Part shown: positions 22,166-30,258 of the stretch, piece after piece | How positions within the stretch are numbered: position 1 is the first letter of the stretch | Layout of the letters: each line of letters opens with the position of its first letter | NCBI RefSeq assembly: GCF_002813375.1 | Contig: NZ_PHUJ01000003.1 | Coordinates: 620,001-684,000 of the forward strand | DNA from: Pseudonocardia alni | Lineage (GTDB): Bacteria; Actinomycetota; Actinomycetes; Mycobacteriales; Pseudonocardiaceae | Reading direction: 5' to 3' | Length of the DNA stretch: 64,000 nt | Notes under the pieces: generated by a model | The model's input: the letters and a program-made list of their open reading frames with translations, nothing else | What the model was told of the DNA's origin: nothing | Databases searched by the model: none | Position numbers and translations under genes: made by a program

Positions 22166-22199
22166 GAACCTGCAGGCAACTCTGCGAGGAGGAGGCGTC

Positions 22200-22397
22200 A
22201 TGTCCCAGGAGCAGACCAAGCGCCAGGGTGGCGGCGACGGAGACGACGAGTCCGGGGAGAACGCGTCCGGATCCGGTCAGGAGCGCCGCGAGAAGCTCGG
22301 TGAGGACGTCGACACCATCCTCGACGAGATCGACGACGTGCTGGAGGAGAACGCGGAGGACTTCGTGCGGTCCTACGTGCAGAAGGGCGGTGAGTGA
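22200..22397 (+). CDS. pup: Prokaryotic ubiquitin-like protein Pup
   Basis: The 65-residue protein tag ligated to lysines of proteasome substrates. Disordered Gly/Asp/Ser-rich N-terminal half, then the Mpa-binding helix [20 protein letters not shown] and a C-terminal Gly-Gly-Glu. The terminal residue is already Glu, so PafA can phosphorylate and ligate it directly; species with a terminal Gln need Dop to deamidate it first. Preceded by GAGGAGGAGG. The stop overlaps an in-frame GTG at 22394 that could start a longer PrcB. Confidence 0.97.
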   Translation: MSQEQTKRQGGGDGDDESGENASGSGQERREKLGEDVDTILDEIDDVLEENAEDFVRSYVQKGGE

Positions 22398-22561
22398 GCC
22401 CCACGGGGCCACTCACCCTGCCGCACCCCGGCACCAGCAGTACCGTCCCGGCCGGGTCCGCACCTGCGGGCCCGGCCGTGCCGGAAGGGCCGCAGACCCC
22501 GCCGACGCGGGGGAGCGGGACCACCGGCGCACGCAGTTCGAACGAAAGGCACGTCCGAGAG

Positions 22562-23449
22562 ATGGAGTTCCGGCCGTCGGTCACCTCCGGGCTGGTGCCC
22601 GGGCACCACACGGGTCAGCTCGGCACCTTCCTGACCGGGTCGCAGTCGTTCTCCGACTTCGTCGGCGGCGCGGCCCCGCACCTGCTCCCCGGCGCGGGCC
22701 TGGACCGGACAGCCGGTCCCGGCACCTCCGCCGACGCCCTGGGCGTCCCGCACGGCACCACGATCGTCGCGCTGCTGTTCTCCGGCGGCGTCGTGATCGC
22801 CGGTGACCGGCGCGCGACCGCGGGCAACGTGATCGCCCAGCGCGACATCGAGAAGGTGTTCGTCACCGACACCCATTCCGCCGTCGGCATCGCCGGCTCC
22901 GCGGGGATCGCGCTGGAGATGGTCCGGCTGTTCTCGGTCGACCTCGAGCACTACGAGAAGCTCGAGGGCGTCCCGCTCTCGCTCGACGGCAAGGCCAACA
23001 AGCTCGCCGGCATGGTCCGCCAGAACCTGGGCGCGGCGATGCAGGGCTTCGTCGTCGTCCCGCTGTTCGCGGGCTACGAAACCGACGCCGCCGACCCGGC
23101 GCAGGCCGGCCGGATCGTCACCTTCGACCCGACCGGAGGCCGGTACGACGAGAACCTCGGCTTCCACGCGGTCGGTTCCGGCTCGGTGTTCGCGAAGTCG
23201 TCGCTGAAGAAGCTGCACGACCCGGCCGCGGACCTCGACGGCGCGGTGCGCACCGCGGTCGAGGCTCTCTACGACGCCGCGGACGACGACACCGCCACCG
23301 GTGGGCCGGACACGGTGCGGCGCATCTACCCGGTGGTCGTCGGCATCACCGCCGAGGGCGCCGTGCGCCGCGACGACGCCGAGATCGCCGCCGTCGTCGA
23401 CCAGGTGATCGCCGGGCGCCGGGAGCGCCCTGGCGGTCCGGCCCGCTGA
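22562..23449 (+). CDS. prcB: 20S proteasome beta subunit
   Basis: Catalytic subunit, 295 residues from ATG 22562. The propeptide ends LGVPHG and autocleavage should expose Thr66 of TTIVAL, the N-terminal nucleophile; the catalytic Asp/Arg and Lys regions ([14 protein letters not shown]) follow. The propeptide segment [16 protein letters not shown] aligns with that of mycobacterial PrcB, supporting this start. The same frame is open back to GTG 22394, which overlaps the pup stop; that start would add 56 low-complexity residues. Assembles as the beta rings with PrcA. Confidence 0.95.
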   Translation: MEFRPSVTSGLVPGHHTGQLGTFLTGSQSFSDFVGGAAPHLLPGAGLDRTAGPGTSADALGVPHGTTIVALLFSGGVVIAGDRRATAGNVIAQRDIEKVFVTDTHSAVGIAGSAGIALEMVRLFSVDLEHYEKLEGVPLSLDGKANKLAGMVRQNLGAAMQGFVVVPLFAGYETDAADPAQAGRIVTFDPTGGRYDENLGFHAVGSGSVFAKSSLKKLHDPAADLDGAVRTAVEALYDAADDDTATGGPDTVRRIYPVVVGITAEGAVRRDDAEIAAVVDQVIAGRRERPGGPAR

Positions 23450-23489
23450 CCCCCTCCCCGCACGAAGCACGAGCCTGGAGCGCCTCCCC

Positions 23490-24305
23490 ATGACGATGCC
23501 GTTCTACTCCTCCGTCGACCAGCTGCTGCGTGACCGTTCCGAGCTGGCCCGCAAGGGCATCTCGCGCGGCCGCAGCGTGGTCGTGCTGACCTACGCCGGT
23601 GGCGTGCTGTTCGTCGCGGAGAACCGGTCGACGGCGCTGCACAAGGTCTCCGAGATCTACGACAAGATCGGCTTCGCCGCGGTCGGCCGGTACAACGAGT
23701 TCGAGAACCTGCGTACCGGCGGGATCCGGATGGCCGACTTCCGCGGGTTCACCTACGACCGGCGCGACGTGACCGGCCGGATGCTGGCCAACGCCTACGC
23801 GCAGGCGCTGGGCACCGCGTTCGTCGAGCAGCAGAAGCCCTTCGAGGTGGAGCTCTGCGTCGCCGAGGTGGGCGTCGAGGCCGCCGGGGACCAGCTGTAC
23901 CGGATCACCTACGACGGGTCGATCACCGACGAGCCGCGGTTCGTCGTCATGGGCGGTCAGACCGAGCCGATCTCGCAGAAGCTGTCCGAGACCTACGAGC
24001 ACGGCCTGGAGCTCGGCGCGGCGATCGAGGTCGCGCTGGGCGGGTTGCAGGTGCCGGGCGCGGACCCGGCGTCGCCCGGCAACGGCGCGAACGCGCAGCC
24101 GCGGGTCCTGGGCGCCGAGGCGCTCGAGGTCGCGGTGCTCGACCGGACCCGGCCCCGGCGGACCTTCCGCCGTCTCGAGGGTGCGGCGCTGGCCGACCTG
24201 CTGCCGGCCGCGAACCGCGGCACCGAGGAGCCCGAGCCCGACGTGGCGGGCGGGGACGACACCCCGGCCGCCGGTGGGGCACTGGGCGGGGACGGGGCGT
24301 CCTGA
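23490..24305 (+). CDS. prcA: 20S proteasome alpha subunit
   Basis: 271 residues. The N-terminal [22 protein letters not shown] gates the pore and the body has the alpha-type Ntn fold without a catalytic Thr ([17 protein letters not shown]). The C-terminal 50 residues are Pro/Gly/Asp-rich and variable. It lies 40 bases after prcB in the same operon. The outer alpha ring receives Mpa through the C-terminal GQYL tails. Confidence 0.95.
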   Translation: MTMPFYSSVDQLLRDRSELARKGISRGRSVVVLTYAGGVLFVAENRSTALHKVSEIYDKIGFAAVGRYNEFENLRTGGIRMADFRGFTYDRRDVTGRMLANAYAQALGTAFVEQQKPFEVELCVAEVGVEAAGDQLYRITYDGSITDEPRFVVMGGQTEPISQKLSETYEHGLELGAAIEVALGGLQVPGADPASPGNGANAQPRVLGAEALEVAVLDRTRPRRTFRRLEGAALADLLPAANRGTEEPEPDVAGGDDTPAAGGALGGDGAS

Positions 24306-24340
24306 CCCGCTTCTCCGCGACCACCGCGTCCGAGGCCGTC

Positions 24341-24820
24341 GTGACGGCCTCGCGCGACGACGTCTGGCGCGTCCTGACCGATCCCGATGTGCTGCCGACG
24401 CTGACGCCGCTGCTCAACCGGATCGACGCCGACTCCGGGTGGAGCGCGGCCGTCGACGGCTACGAGCTGTGGCGCTGGCACATGGTGCGGATCGCGGTGC
24501 TCGGGGTGGGCATCAAGCCGGTGTTCACCGAGCGGATGACCTTCGTCGAGGGCAAGCGGATCGAGTTCACCCACGCGCCGCCCTCCGGGGTCACCGAGTG
24601 GGCGGGCGCGGAGGGCTACTACGCGCTGAGCGACGCCGACCCGGAGCCGGACGGCTCGCCGGCGACGCACCTGGAGATCTCGCTGACCGTCGACGTCGAC
24701 ATGCCGCTGTCGCGTCTCGCGGCGCCGGTGGTCACCCGCACGATGAAGGCGACGATGGACGCCACCGGGGACCGGTTCGGGGCGAACCTGCTCCGCCGTC
24801 TCGGCGCCCGGGAGCGCTGA
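24341..24820 (+). CDS. SRPBCC (START-like) domain protein
   Basis: A ligand-binding helix-grip protein: VTASRDDVWRVLTDPDVLPTLTP at the start, central strands (FTERMTFVEGKRIEF) and a long C-terminal helix (VVTRTMKATMDATGDRFGANLLRRL). GTG 24341 gives 159 residues but seems to cut the first strand; upstream in-frame codons read RFSATTASEAV, as expected of the fold. The only candidate start there is CTG 24302, overlapping the prcA stop, so the true start may be non-standard. Function unknown; its position suggests it belongs to the proteasome operon. Confidence 0.75.
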   Translation: MTASRDDVWRVLTDPDVLPTLTPLLNRIDADSGWSAAVDGYELWRWHMVRIAVLGVGIKPVFTERMTFVEGKRIEFTHAPPSGVTEWAGAEGYYALSDADPEPDGSPATHLEISLTVDVDMPLSRLAAPVVTRTMKATMDATGDRFGANLLRRLGARER

Positions 24821-24826
24821 GCGGGC

Positions 24827-25336
24827 TCACCTGCCGTCGGGGTTGTCCACCGGCAGCTCCACGGTCACCGACCCGGCCCGCTCGAAGGTCAGGGTGACCG
24901 GGTAGGTCGGGCCGACCGACAGGGCCTGGCGCAGGTCGTCGAGGGTCACCGTGGCCCGGGTGACCGACGCCGCGCCGGCGGGGACGGCGGACCCGGTGTC
25001 ACCCACCAGCAGCGTCGCGCCGCCGAGCAGGGACTGCTCGCCGCTGACGTCGACGTCCTCGGCCAGTGGGGAGCTCGCCGAGACCAGCCGGTCGGCGGCG
25101 TCGCCGTTGTTGACCGCGACGAGGCGCAGCCCGACGTCGGAGCCCGCGGGGTGGGCGATCTCGCCCTCGGCGTCGTCGGCGGGTGCGATGGCCGCGTCGC
25201 GGATGTCGATCGCGCCGATCGAGGTGGCCGCGTCGCCCGCGGTGCCCATCGGGTCGTCCAGGTCGATGGTGGGTGCGGCCGTGCCGCACCCCGTGAGCAG
25301 GAACAGGGCCAGCAGCGCGGGCGCGGTACGTCGCAT
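24827..25336 (-). CDS. Secreted lipoprotein, LpqE / PCu(A)C-like
   Basis: A 169-residue lipoprotein. The signal peptide MRRTAPALLALFLLTGC carries a lipobox with Cys17. The mature part (IDIRDAAIAPADDAEG, LRLVAVNNGDAADRLVSASS) resembles the DUF461/PCu(A)C fold of mycobacterial LpqE. No Met/His copper-binding motif is seen, so copper handling is not supported. ATG 25336 is chosen at the signal peptide; upstream codons belong to the divergent promoter. Divergent from the flavoprotein gene. Confidence 0.82.
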   Translation of the reverse strand: MRRTAPALLALFLLTGCGTAAPTIDLDDPMGTAGDAATSIGAIDIRDAAIAPADDAEGEIAHPAGSDVGLRLVAVNNGDAADRLVSASSPLAEDVDVSGEQSLLGGATLLVGDTGSAVPAGAASVTRATVTLDDLRQALSVGPTYPVTLTFERAGSVTVELPVDNPDGR

Positions 25337-25392
25337 GTGCCCGGGTTCCCCGTTTCGGGCCCCGTCCACGCACGGTCCGCCTCCGTGGCATG

Positions 25393-25412
25393 ATGGTTGA
25401 AGAATCAACCAT
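25393..25412. promoter_or_regulatory. Perfect palindromic operator before the LLM flavoprotein gene
   Basis: ATGGTTGA (25393-25400) and TCAACCAT (25405-25412) are perfect inverted copies with a four-base spacer, 14 bases before ATG 25426, where the start of transcription is expected. Its AT-rich TTGA/TCAA core stands out from the surrounding GC-rich DNA. MarR- or TetR-type binding is likely. Confidence 0.65.
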
Positions 25413-25425
25413 ATTGGGGGAGCGG

Positions 25426-26451
25426 ATGAGCGACATCGTCTTCGGCATGGACACCTTCGGCGACGTGCCGGTGGGCGACGACGGCACGCCGCTGTCGCAC
25501 CCGCAGGCCATCCGCCAGGTCGTCGACGAGGTGGTGCTGGCCGACGGGGCCGGCGTCGACGTCGTCGCGCTGGGGGAGCACCACCGCCCCGAGTACGCCA
25601 TCACCACCCCGGAGACGGTGCTCGCCGGGATCGCGACCCGCACCTCCCGGATCCGGCTGTCCTCCGGCGTCACCGTGCTCAGCTCGGACGACCCGGTGCG
25701 GGTGTACCAGCGCTTCGCCACCCTCGATGCGCTGTCCGACGGCCGTGCCGAGGTCATCGTGGGTCGCGGCTCGTTCACCGAGTCCTTCCCGCTGTTCGGC
25801 TACTCCATGAACGACTACGAGCAGCTGTTCGAGGAGAAGCTGGAGCTGTTCGTGCAGCTCCTCGACGAGAAGCCGGTGACATGGCGGGGCGCCACCCGCG
25901 CCGCGCTCGACGGCGTCGAGGTCTTCCCGACGACTGGCCGCCGGCTACCCGTGTGGGTCGGTGTCGGCGGCTCGCCGGAGTCGGTGGTCCGCACCGCCCG
26001 CCACGACCTGGGCCTGATGCTCGCCATCATCGGCGGCCCGGCCGGACGGTTCGCGCCCTACGTCGACCTCTACCACCGCGCCGTCGAGCAGTTCGGGCAC
26101 GCGGCGAAGCCGGTCGGCATGCACTCGCCGGGCTTCGTCGCCGACACCGACGAGGAGGCGAAGGAGATCTTCTTCGCCCCGTACAAGGCGCAGATGGACC
26201 GGATCGGCGCCCAGCGCGGCTGGCCGCCGCTGGACCGCGCCCGGTTCGAGGCCGAGGTCTCCGGCGGCGCGCTGCACGTCGGGTCCCCCGAGACGGTGGC
26301 CCGCCGCATCGCCGACTCGATCCGCTCGCTGGGCGCCCAGCGCTTCGACCTGATCTACACCGTCGGGCCGCAGCCGGTGTCCGCCCGGCTGCGCGCGGTC
26401 GAGCTGTACGGCACGCGGGTCATCCCGATGGTGCGCGACATGCTCGCCTGA
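25426..26451 (+). CDS. LLM-class flavin-dependent oxidoreductase
   Basis: A 341-residue TIM-barrel flavoprotein of the bacterial luciferase family (GMDTFGDVP, VALGEHHRPEYA, SGVTVLSSDDPVRVYQRFATLDALSDGR, VIVGRGSF, VWVGVGGSPES). It uses FMN or F420; the substrate is not predictable. ATG 25426 follows GGGGGAG. It is likely inducible through the palindrome in its promoter, but no regulator gene is directly adjacent. Confidence 0.9.
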   Translation: MSDIVFGMDTFGDVPVGDDGTPLSHPQAIRQVVDEVVLADGAGVDVVALGEHHRPEYAITTPETVLAGIATRTSRIRLSSGVTVLSSDDPVRVYQRFATLDALSDGRAEVIVGRGSFTESFPLFGYSMNDYEQLFEEKLELFVQLLDEKPVTWRGATRAALDGVEVFPTTGRRLPVWVGVGGSPESVVRTARHDLGLMLAIIGGPAGRFAPYVDLYHRAVEQFGHAAKPVGMHSPGFVADTDEEAKEIFFAPYKAQMDRIGAQRGWPPLDRARFEAEVSGGALHVGSPETVARRIADSIRSLGAQRFDLIYTVGPQPVSARLRAVELYGTRVIPMVRDMLA

Positions 26452-26474
26452 CCGGACCCACACCCGGTTCCGGG

Positions 26475-26504
26475 CTCCCACACCCGTTGCGACGGGTGTG
26501 GGAG
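26475..26504. terminator. Bidirectional terminator between LLM and LysR genes
   Basis: A perfect 13-base stem, CTCCCACACCCGT (26475-26487) with 26492-26504, and a TGCG tetraloop, between the convergent gene ends. Confidence 0.8.
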
Positions 26505-26536
26505 GCGGCCAGGGGGTGTGGCTGCGGACGCGGGGG

Positions 26537-27484
26537 TCAGGCGGGGGAGATGCGGGCCGCCGCGGTGCGCAGGCCGTCGACGAGGGCGCGCAGGGCGGGG
26601 AGGTCGGCGTCGGACCCGCGGGTGGCCAGGACCAGGGAGCGGCCCGCCGCGGGCCGGCAGGTCAGCAGGCGGACGCCGTCGTCGGCGGTGGCGGGGACCG
26701 GGCCGGTGCCTCCGGGCACCGCCGAGCCCGCCACCGCCATCGCCGGCACGAGCGCGACCGCGAGCCGCGCCCGGACGAGGGACAGCTGGGTGGAGAAGTC
26801 CCCGACCCGGTAGCGGATGTCCGGCTCGAACCCGGCGCTGCGCAGCAGCTGCAGCAGCGCCTCGTACGGCTCGGTCCCGATCGGGCCCGACGCCCACACC
26901 CGTCCGGCCAGGGTGCGCAGCGGCACCGGGTCGGGCCCGGTGAGCGGGTCGTCGGCGGGGACGGCGAGCATCGCGGGCTCGGTGGCCAGCGCGGTCACCC
27001 GGATCCCCGCGGGCAGCCGGGCCGGACGCTGGGTCCAGCTCTCCATGAGCACCGCGTCCAGGTCGCGGTTCTGCAGCGCGGGCAGCAGGTCGACGACCTC
27101 GCCGTCGTCGACGGTGGGGACCAGCCGGGGGTGCGCGGCGGCCAGGCCGTCGATGACCTCGGGCAGCAGTGTCCGCAGGGCGCTCGCGACCGAGCCGATC
27201 CGCAGGGGTCCGGCGGCGTCGTCGTGCAGGGCGGCGAGGTCGCGCTCGGCGCCGGCGACGGTCGCCGCCGCGGTGGCCGCGTGCCCGGCCAGCACGTGCC
27301 CGGCCGCGGTGAGCCGGATGCCCCGCCCGTCCGGTTCGACGAGCCGGGTGCCGGTCTCGCGTTCGAGCTTGCGCAGCTGCTGGGTCACTGCGGGACCGGT
27401 GATGTGCAGCGCGGCCGCGGCGGCGCCGACCGAGCCGTGCTCGGCGACGGCGTCGAACACGCGCAGCCGGTCCCAGGAGATCAC
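26537..27484 (-). CDS. LysR-family transcriptional regulator
   Basis: A 315-residue regulator: N-terminal winged helix-turn-helix (WDRLRVFDAVAEHGSVGAAA, ITGPAVTQQLRKLERETG) and a two-lobed periplasmic-binding-like effector domain (about 90-300). GTG 27484 is supported by TAAGCT (27497-27492, minus strand) seven bases upstream. Divergent from an EamA exporter 49 bases away, which it most likely controls. Confidence 0.92.
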   Translation of the reverse strand: MISWDRLRVFDAVAEHGSVGAAAAALHITGPAVTQQLRKLERETGTRLVEPDGRGIRLTAAGHVLAGHAATAAATVAGAERDLAALHDDAAGPLRIGSVASALRTLLPEVIDGLAAAHPRLVPTVDDGEVVDLLPALQNRDLDAVLMESWTQRPARLPAGIRVTALATEPAMLAVPADDPLTGPDPVPLRTLAGRVWASGPIGTEPYEALLQLLRSAGFEPDIRYRVGDFSTQLSLVRARLAVALVPAMAVAGSAVPGGTGPVPATADDGVRLLTCRPAAGRSLVLATRGSDADLPALRALVDGLRTAAARISPA

Positions 27485-27533
27485 ACAGCACAGCTTAGCG
27501 GTACCAGGTAGGAACAATCATTGGAGCTTCGCG

Positions 27534-28514
27534 GTGTCGGCGGGGATCGTGGAACGGGTGAACGTACGCACCACCCCCGATCCGCACTCCGCCCTCCTCC
27601 TCGTCGCCGGCGCCTCGGTCCTGGCCTGGACCGGCATCCTCGTCGCGCTCGCGGGCGCCGACCCGGCGACGGCGTCGGTCTGGCGGTGCGTGCTCGCCCT
27701 GGTCGTGCTGGGGCCGTGGGCACTGGCCGAGTACCGCCGCGCGGGCGGCCTCCCGCTCGCGACGGTCGGCTGGTCCCTGCTGTCCGGGGTGTTCCTGGGG
27801 GCGGACTTCCTGCTGTGGACCCGCGCGGTGCTCGACGCGGGCGCCGGGATCGCGAACGTGGTGCTCAACATCCAGGTGCTGGCGCTGCCGCTGATCGCCT
27901 GGGTCGTCGCGGGGGAGCGGGTCCCGCGCCGGCTGGTGTACGCGGCGCCGCTGCTGCTGGGCGGCATCGCGCTGGCCGGCGGGGTGCTCGGCGCCGGGGC
28001 CGGTGGACCGGAGCCGGTGCGAGGTGCGGTGCTCGGCACCCTCGCCGGGGTCGCCTACGCCGGCTTCCTGCACCTGAACCGCTCGGTGTCGCGGGGCCGT
28101 CCGCGTCACCTGGTGACCCCGGTCGCGCTGGCGACCGTCGGGGCCGGGGTGACCTGCGGGATCGTCGGCGTCGCCGGGGGCGGGATCGTGGTCGCGCTGC
28201 CCGCGACGACGTGGGCCTGGCTGATCGTGCTGGCCCTGGCCGGGCAGGTGGTGTCCTGGGTGCTGATCGGGCGCGGCTCGGCCGGGCTGGCGCCGGGCAC
28301 CGCGGGTGCGCTGCTGCTGGTGCACCCGGTGCTGTCGGTGGTGCTCGGCATGCTGGTGCTCGGGGAGACCCTGACCGGGTGGCAGGTCGCGGGCTGCGCG
28401 CTGGTGGTCGCCACCGTCGCCGCGCTGGTCGGTCCGGCCGGGACCGCGGGGCGGCTGCGCCGGGTGGTGGACCGGCACGAGCGGGCCTGGGCCACGCTCA
28501 CGCCACGGGCCTGA
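27534..28514 (+). CDS. EamA (DMT superfamily) transporter
   Basis: About 326 residues with ten predicted hydrophobic helices arranged as two EamA repeats (SALLLVAGASVLAWTGILVA opens the first, RGAVLGTLAGVAYAGFLHLN the second). Likely exports a small metabolite or amino acid. GTG 27534 is chosen because GGAG lies eight bases upstream; GTG 27549 or 27558 are alternatives. The open frame extends to 26817 over the LysR gene but that part is antisense artefact. Confidence 0.88.
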   Translation: MSAGIVERVNVRTTPDPHSALLLVAGASVLAWTGILVALAGADPATASVWRCVLALVVLGPWALAEYRRAGGLPLATVGWSLLSGVFLGADFLLWTRAVLDAGAGIANVVLNIQVLALPLIAWVVAGERVPRRLVYAAPLLLGGIALAGGVLGAGAGGPEPVRGAVLGTLAGVAYAGFLHLNRSVSRGRPRHLVTPVALATVGAGVTCGIVGVAGGGIVVALPATTWAWLIVLALAGQVVSWVLIGRGSAGLAPGTAGALLLVHPVLSVVLGMLVLGETLTGWQVAGCALVVATVAALVGPAGTAGRLRRVVDRHERAWATLTPRA

Positions 28515-28528
28515 CGCACCTCCCGGCC

Positions 28529-29356
28529 CTACAGGTCGATGCGCTCGGCCCCGGTGTAGACGTTGCCGGTCCGCCCACGCAGGAACCCGACCAGGGTCAT
28601 CCCGGACTCCTCGGCCAGCTCGACGGCCAGCGACGACGGCGCCGACACCGCCGCGAGCATCGGCACCCCGGCCATCACGGCCTTCTGCACCAGTTCGAAC
28701 GACGCCCGTCCCGACACCATCAGCACGGTGCCGGCGGCGGGCACGCGGCCGTCCATCACCATCCGGCCCAGCACCTTGTCCACCGCGTTGTGCCGGCCCA
28801 CGTCCTCGCGGGCGGCGAGCAGGCCGCCGTCGGCGTCGAACAGGGCGGCGGCGTGCAGCCCGCCGGTGGAGCCGAACACCTTCTGGTGCTCGCGCAGCCG
28901 GTCGGGCAGCTCCAGCAGCAGCTCCCGGTCGATCCGCAGCGGGTCCGCCGCCGGGGAGTGGCGGGTCTTGAGCTTCACCGCGTCCAGCGAGGCCTTCCCG
29001 CACACCCCGCACGACGAGGTGGTGTAGAAGTTCCGCTCCACCGACGCGTCCGGCGGGGCGACGCCCTCGGCCAGGTCGACGTCGAGCACGTTGTAGGTGT
29101 TGCGGCCCTGCTCGTCGACGGAGTTGCAGTAGCGGGCCCCGGCCAGGTCCAGCCCGGAGCCGATCACACCCTCGGTCAGCAGGAACCCGTGCGCGAGCTC
29201 CACGTCGTGGCCGGGGGTGCGCATCGTCACCGACAGCGCCTTCCCCCCGACGCGTAGCTCCAGCGGCTCCTCGGCCACGAGGGTGTCCGGCCGCGAGCGG
29301 GTGCTGCCGTCCCCGTTGAGGTGCAGCACCGGGCGCCGCACGGTGAGCCGTCCCAT
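28529..29356 (-). CDS. fdhD: Formate dehydrogenase accessory sulfurtransferase
   Basis: A 275-residue protein that transfers sulphur from a cysteine desulfurase to the molybdenum cofactor of formate dehydrogenase. The active-site loop is [11 protein letters not shown] (Cys116 and Cys119); GRHNAVDKV and [13 protein letters not shown] are further family motifs. ATG 29356 is used; the frame is open further right over the mobA-like gene. Divergent from the mobA-like gene, so the cofactor-supply genes flank the formate dehydrogenase operon. Confidence 0.95.
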   Translation of the reverse strand: MGRLTVRRPVLHLNGDGSTRSRPDTLVAEEPLELRVGGKALSVTMRTPGHDVELAHGFLLTEGVIGSGLDLAGARYCNSVDEQGRNTYNVLDVDLAEGVAPPDASVERNFYTTSSCGVCGKASLDAVKLKTRHSPAADPLRIDRELLLELPDRLREHQKVFGSTGGLHAAALFDADGGLLAAREDVGRHNAVDKVLGRMVMDGRVPAAGTVLMVSGRASFELVQKAVMAGVPMLAAVSAPSSLAVELAEESGMTLVGFLRGRTGNVYTGAERIDL

Positions 29357-29407
29357 TCCGATCCCCTCCCGCTGTCCACCCCCCAGGGTAGGAGGAGGAT
29401 CGGTCAC

Positions 29408-30196
29408 GTGCGCGGGTACGGGGGTCGGCGGCCGGGGGCGGGAATCGTGCCGGCGGGCGGTGCGTCCTCGCGGATGGGGACGGCGAAGGCGTCGCTGGAC
29501 TGGCACGGGGCGGCGCTGCTGACCCGCACCGTCGCCGTACTGGGCCGGGCGGTGGACGGGCCGCTGGTCGTGGTGCGTGCCGCCGGGCAGGAGCTGCCGG
29601 AGCTGCCGCCGGGCACCGAGGTCGTCGACGACCCGGTACCCGGGCTCGGCCCGCTGCCCGCGATCGGCGCCGGGCTGGCCGCCGTCGCGGGCCGGGCGCA
29701 GGCGGCGTTCGTCGCGTCGGTCGACCTGCCGCTGCTGCACCCCGCCTTCGTCGCCCGCGTGCTGGATCTGCGCGGGGACCACGACGTCGCGCTGCCCGAG
29801 GCGTTCGGGCACCACCAGCCGCTCGCCGCCGCCTACGCCACCGCACTCGCCCCGGTGATCGACGGGCTGACCGCGGCCGGGCAGGGCCGCCCGCCGTCGC
29901 TGTTCGACCGGGTCGCGGTGCGCCGGATCGGCGAGCAGACCCTGCGCAGCGACCCGGTGCTGGCCCGCCTCGACCCGGACCTGGCGTCGCTGACCAACGT
30001 CAACACCCCCGCCGAGCTGGCCGCGGCCCGGGCCCGCCCGCTGCCCGCGGTGCGGCTGGTCGAGGGGGGCGTGATCCGCACCGTCCGCGCCCGCACGGCG
30101 GGGGAGCTGGGGCGCCCGGTGGCCGTCGCGGGCGGGACGGGGCCGCTGCCGCCGTGGTTCCCGCTGGTGACCGGCGACGAGCTCGAAGGGGTGTGA
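29408..30196 (+). CDS. mobA: Molybdenum cofactor guanylyltransferase-like protein
   Basis: 262 residues. The nucleotidyltransferase signature [16 protein letters not shown] (about 17-32), the [17 protein letters not shown] region and the VDLPLLHP metal site are those of MobA, which makes the bis-MGD cofactor used by formate dehydrogenase. The C-terminal 50 residues (from about 215, [20 protein letters not shown]) extend beyond a minimal MobA. GTG 29408 is the likely start. The 30196 stop is 62 bases before the formate dehydrogenase gene. Confidence 0.85.
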   Translation: MRGYGGRRPGAGIVPAGGASSRMGTAKASLDWHGAALLTRTVAVLGRAVDGPLVVVRAAGQELPELPPGTEVVDDPVPGLGPLPAIGAGLAAVAGRAQAAFVASVDLPLLHPAFVARVLDLRGDHDVALPEAFGHHQPLAAAYATALAPVIDGLTAAGQGRPPSLFDRVAVRRIGEQTLRSDPVLARLDPDLASLTNVNTPAELAAARARPLPAVRLVEGGVIRTVRARTAGELGRPVAVAGGTGPLPPWFPLVTGDELEGV

Positions 30197-30220
30197 CGGG
30201 GGTCTCGACCTTGCTACGGT
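30192..30220 (+). promoter_or_regulatory. Promoter of the formate dehydrogenase operon
   Basis: TGTGAC (30192-30197) and TACGGT (30215-30220) are spaced 17 bases, a reasonable -35/-10 pair that overlaps the end of the mobA-like gene. A leader of about 32 bases with GGAGG leads to ATG 30259. Confidence 0.5.
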
Positions 30221-30258
30221 GCGGGGGCCGAAGGTCACCACCACCCCGGAGGTCGACG

